From NCBI GenBank assembly GCA_963743325.1, contig CAVUOZ010000010.1, positions 124,001 through 188,000 of the forward strand: 64,000 bases of DNA, read 5' to 3'. The translations under genes and the position numbers were made by a program. The stretch comes from DATFVA01 sp963743325. GTDB taxonomy: Bacteria > Bacteroidota > Ignavibacteria > Ignavibacteriales > Ignavibacteriaceae. Of the stretch, positions 55,818 through 64,000 are shown piece after piece. The notes under the pieces were generated by a model. It was given only the letters and a program-made list of their open reading frames with translations, did no database searches and was not told where the DNA came from. The first letter of the stretch is position 1. Each line of letters opens with the position of its first letter.

Positions 55818-56837
55818 ATGCAACAGTTACCGGCCAAATTTTCGCTCATCTTATTGCTCACCGTCTTATGCTTTACAACTAACTTTGCTCAGGACAGCGC
55901 AAAGTATGATTATACAAAAGACCCTGAAGTACTTGAGGCTATTAATGAGGCTATGGATAGTCCGCTTTCGGAATTATTCATATTATGGACACAATTTGAT
56001 TGGAAACAAATTACATTCCCTCAGCCTTCCAATATCTTTAATCCATTTAAACCTGATACAAGGAGAGCTGAGTGGGCAAGTGTTATTTCAGTAATCCCGA
56101 CTTTTCCTATACCTCTCGGCAGCTGGAATTGGGTGAGCAGAATTGCACTGACGTTCCCTTCTGTTCCGCTTAAGGAAGATGTCGGAAAATTATTCAACAT
56201 AACCCCTGGAGGCGGCGGGATTCTCGGTGATACGTCGCTTGTAAATACTCTGAAGGATCCGTATGGTAAAACAACGGGTTTTGGTGATATGCTTTATATC
56301 GCATTGTTCGGACCGAAGAGTGGTATTAAACTTCAGGACGCAAGTATAGTTTGGGGAGCCGGCCCGACAATAATGATACCTACAGCCAGCAAAGATATTC
56401 TGGGTACCGGCAAGTGGTCTGCAGGTCCAGCATTTGTCATGGTTTACCATGGCACTAATTGGAACTATGGTATTTTCTTACAGCAATGGTGGAGTTTCGC
56501 CGGAGCTGATAACAGAGCAGACGTTAATATGACTAATACACAGTACATGATATTTTATTCTCCACATCCTGACTGGGCATTTGGTATGAGTCCTAATTTT
56601 ACTGTTAACTGGAAAGCAGCACCTGAGAATCAGCTGACCTTTCCTGTCGGATTCGGATTTAACAAGACATTTTATTTCGGCGATTTACCGGTGGCTATAG
56701 GGGCCGAATGGCAATATTCAATTATCAAACCTGAATATGCACCTGCCAATACACATACATTCAGAGTATATATAATGCCGATATTTCCCGCCCCCTGGGG
56801 AGATCTTGCAAAACTATTACGGAGTAAAATGCAATAA
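55818..56837 (+). CDS. Neuromedin-U-like / MetA-pathway-type outer-membrane protein
   Basis: 339 residues from the ATG at 55818 (GAGGA upstream); the earlier in-frame ATG at 55779 lies before the signal peptide. Signal peptide SLILLLTVLCFTTNFAQD. The body has GFGDMLYIALFGP, VWGAGPTIMIPTASKDILGT, GKWSAGPAFVMVYH, FLQQWWSFAG, PNFTVNWKA and LPVAIGAEWQYSI, the recurring pattern of bacterial proteins annotated 'neuromedin U' or phenol-degradation transporter barrels. Function unknown; probably an outer-membrane channel. The leader element precedes it. Confidence 0.75.
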   Translation: MQQLPAKFSLILLLTVLCFTTNFAQDSAKYDYTKDPEVLEAINEAMDSPLSELFILWTQFDWKQITFPQPSNIFNPFKPDTRRAEWASVISVIPTFPIPLGSWNWVSRIALTFPSVPLKEDVGKLFNITPGGGGILGDTSLVNTLKDPYGKTTGFGDMLYIALFGPKSGIKLQDASIVWGAGPTIMIPTASKDILGTGKWSAGPAFVMVYHGTNWNYGIFLQQWWSFAGADNRADVNMTNTQYMIFYSPHPDWAFGMSPNFTVNWKAAPENQLTFPVGFGFNKTFYFGDLPVAIGAEWQYSIIKPEYAPANTHTFRVYIMPIFPAPWGDLAKLLRSKMQ

Positions 56838-57303
56838 AAATCTAAGAACTGAAAACATATAAAAGAGAATTCCAGGTAATTATTGAGGGAAGGAGAGAAG
56901 TTGTATTAAACTCCTGAGTCTGTAAGGCAGTTACCTCATTGTACCTGGGCAGAAATCCGTCCCATGAAGAACTTCGCCTGAAGACCTCCGTAACAGTTCC
57001 AATTAAAGTTGAAGGAATCAGTACTTTAATAATATTGTACCACATTACTCCTCCTCGGATTATCAGGTTAATTATTTGCTGAAATATTTTACAGGGTTCA
57101 GGAAGTCAAATTTAAAGTAGAAAAATCAATCCTTAAATCTGTGGTCTTGGATACACCAGGAATAAATTTACCCGGGCTTGCAGGACATGTTGTCCTCTTT
57201 GCTGCCCCCATTATACTATGTACGTATAAAACGATTTAATGTTTTAATCTTTAATAAATGTATTTATGTTTTAATAATTCCCTTATATAAAAGGAAGGAA
57301 TGT
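56838..57303. other. 466-bp stretch with at most one small minus-strand gene
   Basis: Apart from the 67-codon candidate at 56842-57045 nothing was recognised. The cupredoxin gene's ribosome site AAGGAAGGAA lies at its right end; a long open frame from 57178 is only an upstream extension. Confidence 0.4.
56842..57045 (-). CDS. Possible small protein, unknown
   Basis: 67 codons starting MWYNIIKVLIPSTLIG, preceded by GGAGGAG 3 nt before the ATG, an unusually strong ribosome binding site for this window. The N-terminal third is hydrophobic, followed by FRRSSSWDGFLP and a polar tail. I recognise no family. It lies between two plus-strand genes and could be chance, but the start signal makes it worth keeping. 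Confidence 0.35.
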   Translation of the reverse strand: MWYNIIKVLIPSTLIGTVTEVFRRSSSWDGFLPRYNEVTALQTQEFNTTSLLPSIITWNSLLYVFSS

Positions 57304-57702
57304 ATGCAACACTTAAAAATTCTCAGTAAATCTTCGGTATATTCATCTTCATTCATCGTATTATCTCTTTTCTTCTTCCTGGTTTTCAACGGCTGCAGTA
57401 AAAATGATTATGGAACAAATGCAGGCGGCGGAACTCCCGGGACGAATGAAATATTCATTCAGAATATGTCGTTTTCTTCAGGTACTAAAACTATCACGGT
57501 TGGAACAAAACTTACGTGGACAAACAAGGATGGCTATGCTCACACAGTAACCAGCGGCATTCCGGGATCTCCTTCAGGTGTTTTTGATTCCGGCAACATA
57601 GCCTCGAATGGTGCTTTCAGCTACACATTTAATCAGGCGGGTGTATTTAAATATTATTGCAGAATTCACTCAAATATGACTGCCACGATCACTGTTCAGT
57701 AA
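57304..57702 (+). CDS. Cupredoxin (plastocyanin/amicyanin-like) lipoprotein
   Basis: 132 residues from the ATG at 57304, chosen because AAGGAAGG precedes it and the signal peptide begins there; the lipobox ends at FNGC. After a Gly-rich linker, the type I copper domain has IFIQNMSFS, LTWTNKDGYAHTVTSG (first His), GVFDSG and FKYYCRIHSNMTATITV with Cys, His and Met. The His-Cys-His-Met set of a blue copper electron carrier is therefore complete. It would work at the outer face of a membrane; no oxidase gene is adjacent. Confidence 0.9.
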   Translation: MQHLKILSKSSVYSSSFIVLSLFFFLVFNGCSKNDYGTNAGGGTPGTNEIFIQNMSFSSGTKTITVGTKLTWTNKDGYAHTVTSGIPGSPSGVFDSGNIASNGAFSYTFNQAGVFKYYCRIHSNMTATITVQ

Positions 57703-57773
57703 TCAATTAATTAAAAACTATAACCAAGAAAATTATTCTTTCAGAACGAATTTTATTATTGAAGATAATAAAA

Positions 57774-59027
57774 ATGAAGAATCTTATTAAATGCTTCGGA
57801 ATTTTATTTGCTTCAATGCAGATAATACATAGCCAGCCCGTCAGCTGGACGATGGAAAACAGCCCGACCTCACAGAATCTTTATGGTGTTGCTCACAGCG
57901 ATACCAGTCTGTGGGTTGCTGTCGGTGGCGAAGGAACCATAATCCGCAGCATGGACGGAGGCATTAACTGGTCATTAATCTCCAGTCCGGTAAACGATCA
58001 GTTACGCGGTGTTTCTTTATTGGGTAATCTTGGACTTGCCGTTGGGATATCAGGACGCGTAATACGCTCTACAGACGGCGGTCTGAGCTGGATTGAAGAG
58101 AGTCGTCCAACTACCAGAAACCTGTATTCTGTTTCAATCAGTCCACAGATGGCGGTAATTACAGGAGAAGAAGGTACCATACTTGTGTCCAATGACAGCG
58201 GACTGACCTGGACTCCCCATACTGCCGGAACAGCTTCCATATTGTTTGGCGGTTCTGTAAATGATTCAACGGCAGTTGGAGTGGGCGGACAGGGTGCAGT
58301 GGTTATGTCTGTTGACGGCGGCAGCGGATGGGGTTTAACTATTCTGGGAGGGCAGCTGGTATTCTTCTACAGTACATCTTTTGTTGTAGGTTCCACCGGA
58401 TGGGCTGTTGGCTCAACGGCTGCTCCCCAGGGTAATGTTATAATTAAAAGCACAGACTATGGTTTTGTATGGAGTGCACAAACCGCTCCTACCACTGAGC
58501 AGTTATTCGGCGTCTCATTTTCTTCTATGCTTTCAGGCTGTGCGGTAGGAACAAACGGAGCTATTATTTATACGAGCGACGGGGGAAATAACTGGCTGAG
58601 TGCTTCAAGCGGAACAATACAGACATTAAGTTCGGTAGCATTCGTTAATCCTTCAAGAGGTATAGCAGTCGGCGACGGAGGAACCATTTTAAGATCCGAT
58701 TCAGGCACGCCGACGGGAGTTAATGGTGAAACCCAACCGCTGAATAATTTCGTATTGGAACAGAATTATCCTAATCCTTTCAATCCTTCTACAAAAATCA
58801 GTTGGCAGTCGACAGCAGGTAGTTGGCAAACACTGAAAGTCTACGACATTCTTGGAAGAGAAATTGCAACCCTGGTTAATGAATATAAACCGGCAGGACG
58901 ATATGACATTGAATTCAATGCTTTAGACCTGCCAAGCGGAGTGTATTTCTACCAGATACATGCCGCGCTTAACGGCGGGCAAGCAGGCTCTTTCACTGAT
59001 ACAAGGAAAATGATCCTGCTTCGTTAA
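57774..59027 (+). CDS. Secreted YCF48/BNR-type propeller protein with T9SS sorting domain
   Basis: 417 residues from the ATG at 57774 (TTG at 57759 in frame). Signal peptide KCFGILFASMQIIHSQP. Residues ~25-320 form repeating blades such as WVAVGGEGTIIRSMDGGINW, GLAVGISGRVIRSTDGG, GCAVGTNGAIIYTSDGG and GIAVGDGGTILRSDSG, the YCF48/photosystem assembly-like propeller common in secreted proteins. The tail is a full T9SS domain (LEQNYPNPFNPSTKISW, LPSGVYFYQIHAAL, end KMILLR). Surface or released protein; ligand unknown. Confidence 0.88.
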   Translation: MKNLIKCFGILFASMQIIHSQPVSWTMENSPTSQNLYGVAHSDTSLWVAVGGEGTIIRSMDGGINWSLISSPVNDQLRGVSLLGNLGLAVGISGRVIRSTDGGLSWIEESRPTTRNLYSVSISPQMAVITGEEGTILVSNDSGLTWTPHTAGTASILFGGSVNDSTAVGVGGQGAVVMSVDGGSGWGLTILGGQLVFFYSTSFVVGSTGWAVGSTAAPQGNVIIKSTDYGFVWSAQTAPTTEQLFGVSFSSMLSGCAVGTNGAIIYTSDGGNNWLSASSGTIQTLSSVAFVNPSRGIAVGDGGTILRSDSGTPTGVNGETQPLNNFVLEQNYPNPFNPSTKISWQSTAGSWQTLKVYDILGREIATLVNEYKPAGRYDIEFNALDLPSGVYFYQIHAALNGGQAGSFTDTRKMILLR

Positions 59028-59404
59028 CGGAAATAATAGGTTAAAATGGAACGAAGGCAGGGAAGTCTGGTTGCTAAAAAATCTGATCCCCTTTATAACT
59101 ACTAAATCTACGCTGGAACAATCAGAGGGTAAAATTAAACTTTTTCTGACGCCGGTCCTCAAACTTCCTTAATTAATTTAACATGCTTGTCAAAAATGTA
59201 ATGAGAAACAAGACGAAAAGTATGATTGCATGTAATTAATCACAGCGACAGAATTATCCACTGAATAAGAAAATCCTATGCTTTAGGTTTAGCCCCCAAG
59301 GAACACATGGAATAATAAAAGGAATTAAATGGCAGAGTTGGTTACAGAATCAGGAGGTAATAATTGGTTATACGTAAAAGTTAATTTATAAATCGGAGAT
59401 TGAT
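59028..59404. other. 377-bp intergenic region
   Basis: Nothing recognised: no gene, terminator or repeat that I can defend. The ribosome site for the next start is weak. Confidence 0.35.
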
Positions 59405-59861
59405 ATGAATGACACGAAGAATCCGGAAAATATTAATATCAGACACCTGCCAACCGGTTTTTCCATAAAACCCGTCTATTACGATAAAAACAGCGGTGAG
59501 GTTTCATATGTTCCTGAAAACTCAAATCTTGTTTTTACATGTCTGGATTATGAACTTATCAGCAGCAAAGGGATAAATCATTTAAGACTGGTTCTTAACC
59601 AGCTTCCGGCAAATCCTCTCCGGTTTAATTCTGGGGGGACAGCGCTTAGTGCGTAGGGTGAGTGATAAAACTTCTCAGCTGATTGAATGAAAACCTTCAG
59701 ATTATTTTTTTCTGAGGGGAACTGATAAAAATGCTTATAACGGAACTATTCAGACAGCTGAAATTATAAAAGAACCTTTTTCAGAGGATATTTTATCCCG
59801 GGCTGTAATGATCGCTTCGATTGTAGTGAAACAAAAAAACCTGCTTTTTAAATCCAGGTAA
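59405..59861 (+). pseudogene. Unknown ~150-residue protein, broken by a frameshift and an in-frame stop
   Basis: The first 83 codons begin MNDTKNPENINIRHLPTGFS and stop at 59654. Dropping one G from the six-G run at 59633-59638 keeps a protein-like frame: GGQRLVRRVSDKTSQLIE, then TGA at 59688, then KPSDYFFLRGTDKNAY, EIIKEPFSEDILSRAVMIAS and a final stop at 59859. Both parts look coding, so this is probably one gene of about 151 residues with two lesions, either a recent pseudogene or sequence errors. I do not recognise the family. A terminator follows at 59946. Confidence 0.5.
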
Positions 59862-60370
59862 ATCCCGTCATTTACCTGCCATAATACTTCCGAAAATTAG
59901 CCAGGGGCATTCGTTGATGTGCGTCAATAGAGAGGTATTAAAAACAAAACCCGGCATTCGGGACGAGGAATAACCGGGTTTTTATCAAGAGAGCTGTATA
60001 AAAAGATACAAACAAAGTTATGAAAAAATAATTACAATTAAAATATTAAAATAGCTTTAAACAGAATTGTGTCCGGATGAATGCTTAATGAAAAATTCAG
60101 TGTCCCGGGAATAAAAGTTTACAGCCTTTTCAGATCATAATCCGGTGATTAAAATATCAACATCTTTATATTACGACTAAAGATTATTGAGTAAGAATAA
60201 AGGAATTCAAACGGAAGATGAACGAAATTAAAAGGCAATTAAAGCGAAATTAGACACTTCCTAAAATGGGCTAAAAACAGCACCTCCCATTTTTAAGAAA
60301 AATATTGATACTGACAATTTGTGGTACTGTACTAATTTGAATTGTTTTTAGGGACATTTAGAATTAGATA
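59862..60370. other. 509-bp intergenic region with a terminator
   Basis: The terminator at 59946-59984 is the only structured element noted. The rest is AT-rich and non-coding as far as I can see. Confidence 0.45.
59946..59984 (+). terminator. Rho-independent terminator
   Basis: 9-bp perfect stem AAAACCCGG / CCGGGTTTT followed by further T. It lies 85 nt after the stop at 59861, matching the end of the broken gene. Confidence 0.75.
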
Positions 60371-60634
60371 TCACAATCCAAATATTTGCCAATATCCTTC
60401 GGGTAAATCCCCCCATAAATCTTTAGAATCTCCCTTGATAATAAGATGACTGTTTTCTGGATATTTATCCCGGAAATATTTAGAAAGCTGTTGAGCGTTT
60501 AATGTGGATTTTAAAAATAGTGAATTTGGCAAACAATATTCCCAATAATTTATTGCGTTATTTTCATTTAAATATTTAATAAATTCTGCTCTATTCACAT
60601 TACCCTGATATATTAAAATATAAATCTTTTCCAT
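60371..60634 (-). CDS. Small SinR/Cas2-fold-like protein, function unknown
   Basis: 87 residues. The start KIYILIYQGNVNRAEFIKYL, then INYWEYCLPNSLFLKS, STLNAQQLSKYFRDKYP and HLIIKGD follow the beta-alpha-beta order of small ferredoxin-fold proteins annotated as 'SinR family' (Cas2-like; not the Bacillus SinR repressor). No cas genes or repeats are nearby, so a CRISPR role is not supported. Solitary gene. Confidence 0.5.
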   Translation of the reverse strand: MEKIYILIYQGNVNRAEFIKYLNENNAINYWEYCLPNSLFLKSTLNAQQLSKYFRDKYPENSHLIIKGDSKDLWGDLPEGYWQIFGL

Positions 60635-60806
60635 TTATTTTGTGCCCAAGGATCAATTCCACAATTATTTGATGAAGTAGATAGCGTTATATAGTATTTT
60701 ATTGAAAAGATCGGTACGTAAAATTAAGGGTAAAAACGTGCCTGGTTTTTCCTCAATCATTCATTCAGCCAATCAATATTTTTCCATTCAACTAATCACC
60801 CATTCA

Positions 60807-60838
60807 TAAAAAAACCCCCGCCAAATTTTCAGCGGGGG
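60807..60838 (-). terminator. Rho-independent terminator, minus strand
   Basis: 7-bp all-GC stem CCCCCGC / GCGGGGG with a 10-nt loop and a seven-T run on the minus strand. Confidence 0.85.
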
Positions 60839-60875
60839 CAGCATTATCACTAACTAATAACTTTCACAATGTAAC
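60807..60875 (-). ncRNA. Candidate small RNA ending in a strong terminator
   Basis: On the minus strand TATATTTG at 60887-60880 matches the Bacteroidota -7 consensus TAnnTTTG, and about 65-70 nt further a hairpin CCCCCGC / GCGGGGG (60832-60838 with 60815-60821) is followed by seven T. No gene lies on the minus strand upstream to need this terminator, so a short independent transcript is the simplest reading. No -33 box was found. Confidence 0.4.
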
Positions 60876-61811
60876 TGTACAAATATAGTTTAAATAAAAA
60901 AAGTAAGGGTGATTTGAGACAAGGATCTGATGGATGAAATTAATTCTATGTATAATAGAATCGAAGAAGGAAGAATATATATTAGATAAAAAAAATAAAT
61001 TGAAAGAATTTCCGGAACAGAAGAAAACAAATAGAAATGGATACTGCAAAGAAACTCAATGAATATAGAAAAAAATTTACACTAATAAATTTTGACAATA
61101 ATAATAAATTTTATTAAAATTGTTAATATAGAAATCAATGTATACTGAGGGAGGAAATTAAAAGTGATTTCGTGATGGGAAAGGGAGGAGTAAAATTAAA
61201 GGAGTGTACAATTCATAGTTTATATAACTTAAATAAAACAGTTGTCTCAATTTGAAGGGATTAATTTATAAGTAATTGTATAATACATATGCTTACTTTT
61301 TAATCTATGACTGACAACGATACATAAAACAAAAAAAATATTACGATCTAAATATTATAATGGCCCTGATATGTTGTCTTTTCATTTACTTAGATATCAT
61401 TACCATGTAAATGTTTTTTCCTTGGTTTCTAAATAGAGCCCGGATAATAAACACCTGATCATGTAACGAGGGCACATTGAGGGGCCGGATTTTTTTGACA
61501 TACATAGTGTTGCAGAAAATATAATAATTTCTAAAAACCTTTAGCGGATTTAATTGGCTTATAATAAGGCCCATAAATGTTGACTATATCAAAATCATCT
61601 TATAAAAGGGATTTCTCTTTCATAATTGCTTTTCATAAATCAGGAAAAGCATTCCCCAAAACCAAAGCAATAATTTTTGAAATAGGGGTGAGGAATTACC
61701 TCATCTCCCCAATTACATCGCTTTACAGTGTTTGGAACTTACCAATTGCTGTGGGGCACTATACAACCACAATAAAATATATAATAATACTAATATTTTA
61801 CAGGAGGAACC

Positions 61812-64000
61812 GTGTCTATAAACTTACATAAGTTTATTACTGTCATTTTCCTCTTGTCACTTCTGCTTATACCGCAAAATGGCATAGGTCAGAGTGACAA
61901 AGCCCAAAATATAAATGAATATATAAAAGAAGAAATAGCCAATGATAATGGAAGAATTCTTTCTCCAGTTGCGATAACATATATTGATGAGAATTTTGCA
62001 ACTGCCAGTGTGGTGACACCCCCGTCAGGATGGACGCAAAACATAATCGCCGGAGTACCGGGAATTGATCTCTGGCATTTTGATAATCCGGGAGGCAGAA
62101 CGATTGTAGAGCCACTGGCAGAGCCCGTTGCAATTTTTGATAGTCCTAACTACTCTGATAATGGTCAGCCGGAAAATGTGGCATTAGAGTCCCCCGTTTT
62201 CAATCCGCCTGCTGCTGCAACCGTTATATTAGAATGGTATCAGTACTTTAATCATTCAGGGGGAACTAGTGTGGGAAATGTGGAAGTGTGGAATGGAACA
62301 TCATGGGTTGTAATTTATCATAATAATGTCAGTACAGTATTTGCAGATTTTCATTCAATTGATATTTCTTCTTACGTTACCGGTTTGACAGATTCCAAGA
62401 TTCGTTTCGATTGGACGGGAAACGGGTCTGGATTCTGGTTAATTGACAATATCAAAGTATATGAACCGGCTGATGTACCGGCTCCAGCGGCCGTAGTTGG
62501 GCCATTAGATGGGGCAGTTGATGTTGACATCAATCCTTCACTTGAATGGACAGCCGGAAGCGGCGCACTGCCAACCGGATACAGATTATATTTCGGTACT
62601 GACGGTGGTGGTATTACCCCTCCAACAAATATTGAGAACAATACTGATTTATTGTTTACGACAACCTATACACCGGACACGCCGCTATTGTACAGTGCAA
62701 CATACTACTGGATGATAGTTCCTTATAACGTTGCAGGCGATGCTACCGGAAATGTAATCTGGTCATTTACTGTTGTAGCAGATCCTCCCATAACGACGTT
62801 TCCTTATTTAGAAGAATTTGAAGATTCATTTCCACCACTTTATTACAGCCGGTTCACAGGGTTGCTTACGGATCCCGTTTCATTGACATCAACAAACGAG
62901 GGGTGGGAACAGGATGATTGGCGTAATGTCATCTCACCAATCAATAAAGCAGCAAAATTAAGTATATCCGGTTCTGCTCAGAATCACTGGTTATTAACTA
63001 CACTAATAGATTTAGGAACGAGCACTGACTATCAGATTGAATTTGATCTGACTTTAAATGCTGCAGGAACTTCAGATCCTCCCGAGATCACAGGAACTGA
63101 TGACAGGTTTGCAGTTTTAATTTCCACTGATGCAGGTGCAACATGGTTAACGTCAAATATTTTAAGATTATGGGATAATGAAAGTTCACCATATGTATTT
63201 AATAATATTAATAGTTCGGGTGAACATATTTCTATTGATCTTTCAGCGTACTCGGGAATGATCCAGATAGGATTTTATGGTGAATCAACAGCATCTAATG
63301 CCGATAACGATTTAATGATAGATAATATTGAAATTCAGGAAGTGCCCGCATTAGCTCCTTTGTTTTCAATAGACCCGGCAGATTTGGATTTTGGTCCTGT
63401 TGCAGTTGGTGATTTTGCATCTTTGCAAGCTACGGTAAGCAATCTAGGGACCAGTGATCTTGTAATAGAGAATATTGTATCATCCGAAGGACAGTTCACA
63501 TTTTTCCCAAATTCATTTCCAATTACAATTAGTGCCGGAAATGATCAGATATTTGATATAACATTTACACCAACTTCCACAGGAAATCGAACGGCAACTT
63601 TAGAATTCACCCACAATGCTGCCGGGTCACCGGATTTGTATCAGATTCAGGGAGCCGGAGTTGATGAAGGACCCACATTTAGCGTTTCACCTGCGGCGTT
63701 AAATTTTGGTAATGTGGGTATTAATACAATAAATGAACTGTCAGTAACTGTTAGTAACATTGGTCTGACTAACACACTTGATATTACCGAAGCATCAATC
63801 GCAGAATCCGGTTTCACTGTTACACCGGTTTCTGCCAGCATACCTGCAGGCGGCGATGAGGTTTTCATTGTGAACTTTAATCCACCATCAGCCGGAATAT
63901 ATTCAGGCAATTTAATATTTACAGATAACGATCCAACTTCACCCCATTCTGTCACATTAACAGGAAATGCATCCGCTGAAAACGGGCTGATTTTCCAGCA
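61812..64000 (+). CDS. Large secreted multidomain surface protein (choice-of-anchor D repeats), truncated by the window edge
   Basis: A GTG at 61812 with GGAGG 5 nt upstream opens a frame that stays open to 64000 (729 codons). Signal peptide FITVIFLLSLLLIPQNGIGQ. A jelly-roll domain (~45-215; WTQNIIAGVPGIDLWHFDN), an FnIII-like domain (~220-325; SATYYWMIVPYN), a second jelly-roll/cleaved-adhesin-like domain (~330-510; GWEQDDWRNV, DNDLMIDNIEIQE) and two ~95-residue choice-of-anchor D units (PADLDFGPVAVGDFASLQ; PAALNFGNVGINTINELS) follow. By analogy with neighbours a T9SS tail probably lies beyond the edge. Confidence 0.85.
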   Translation, partial: MSINLHKFITVIFLLSLLLIPQNGIGQSDKAQNINEYIKEEIANDNGRILSPVAITYIDENFATASVVTPPSGWTQNIIAGVPGIDLWHFDNPGGRTIVEPLAEPVAIFDSPNYSDNGQPENVALESPVFNPPAAATVILEWYQYFNHSGGTSVGNVEVWNGTSWVVIYHNNVSTVFADFHSIDISSYVTGLTDSKIRFDWTGNGSGFWLIDNIKVYEPADVPAPAAVVGPLDGAVDVDINPSLEWTAGSGALPTGYRLYFGTDGGGITPPTNIENNTDLLFTTTYTPDTPLLYSATYYWMIVPYNVAGDATGNVIWSFTVVADPPITTFPYLEEFEDSFPPLYYSRFTGLLTDPVSLTSTNEGWEQDDWRNVISPINKAAKLSISGSAQNHWLLTTLIDLGTSTDYQIEFDLTLNAAGTSDPPEITGTDDRFAVLISTDAGATWLTSNILRLWDNESSPYVFNNINSSGEHISIDLSAYSGMIQIGFYGESTASNADNDLMIDNIEIQEVPALAPLFSIDPADLDFGPVAVGDFASLQATVSNLGTSDLVIENIVSSEGQFTFFPNSFPITISAGNDQIFDITFTPTSTGNRTATLEFTHNAAGSPDLYQIQGAGVDEGPTFSVSPAALNFGNVGINTINELSVTVSNIGLTNTLDITEASIAESGFTVTPVSASIPAGGDEVFIVNFNPPSAGIYSGNLIFTDNDPTSPHSVTLTGNASAENGLIFQ

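Larger units (their letters stand above)
60635..61811. other. 1.18-kb AT-rich stretch without a protein gene
   Basis: Short open frames here lack start signals. The left part has repeated ATTCATTCA / CAATCA words (60760-60810) and then a strong minus-strand terminator with a possible small RNA (60807-60875). GGAGG at 61802-61806 is the ribosome site of the next gene. Confidence 0.5.

Noticed and set aside
60371..60634. Cas2 of a CRISPR system
   Set aside because: Only a general fold resemblance; no repeats or other cas genes within the window.

Overview
The window looks like a chromosomal segment of a Gram-negative, moderately AT-rich member of the Ignavibacteria/Chlorobi side of the Bacteroidota. 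This is inferred from three complete type IX secretion (T9SS) C-terminal sorting domains with the NYPNPFNPST/ET motif (plus two orphan remnants and a probable fourth client cut by the edge), many exported proteins with plain signal peptides, weak or absent Shine-Dalgarno sites before most genes, a bacillithiol synthase (BshC), and a malic enzyme/phosphotransacetylase fusion. One tRNA gene (Ser, GCU) is present; there is no rRNA and no CRISPR array.

Layout. 1-1167 (minus): DEDDh exonuclease/GIY-YIG fusion, cut by the window edge. 1168-1743: patchwork of intergenic repeats. 1744-8621 (plus): tightly packed housekeeping operon: ymdB-like phosphodiesterase, orphan DNA methyltransferase, folD, deoC, HicB-like protein, TrmH-family methyltransferase, aroA, UgpC-type ATPase. 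8618-10245 (minus): bshC. 10804-13888 (plus): radical SAM, LPG-synthase-like flippase and glycosyltransferase 2, start/stop overlapping. 14032-23388: envelope protein, maeB, OB-fold lipoprotein, PEBP, CBS pair, GH31 glucosidase. 23667-31979 (minus): eight-gene run headed by pgsB-pgsC-pgsW, a poly-gamma-glutamate synthesis locus joined to periplasmic, outer-membrane and acyltransferase genes. 32077-35847 (minus): C25 (gingipain-like) T9SS protease. 36097-38018: tRNA-Ser, an IS110-family element with a candidate guide RNA, and a T9SS remnant. 38060-42670: T9SS propeller, NifX-like protein, redoxin, PLP decarboxylase. 43178-53518 (plus): six-gene redox/regulatory operon: REC-RAM-RAM regulator, NuoE, NuoF, a giant NuoG/GltD/FdhA-like fusion, a PAS histidine kinase and a sigma-54 activator. 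53558-64000: ClC-CBS channel, outer-membrane protein, cupredoxin, T9SS propeller, a broken small gene, a SinR/Cas2-like small protein, and a large surface protein running off the edge.

Two global points matter to a user. First, at least five clearly conserved genes (folD, bshC, the 14-15 kb envelope gene, the NuoG/GltD fusion, ClC) and probably a sixth (59.4 kb) are split by single-base indels. Reading across them restores continuous family sequence, so assembly error is a more likely cause than real loss. Second, a 70-85 nt element is repeated in the leaders of two exported-protein genes (40205, 55691), with a diverged third copy at 36321.

Most promising for new biology: the Gram-negative poly-gamma-glutamate locus with its envelope partners, the redox-complex/two-component operon, the repeated leader element, and the IS110 structured non-coding end.
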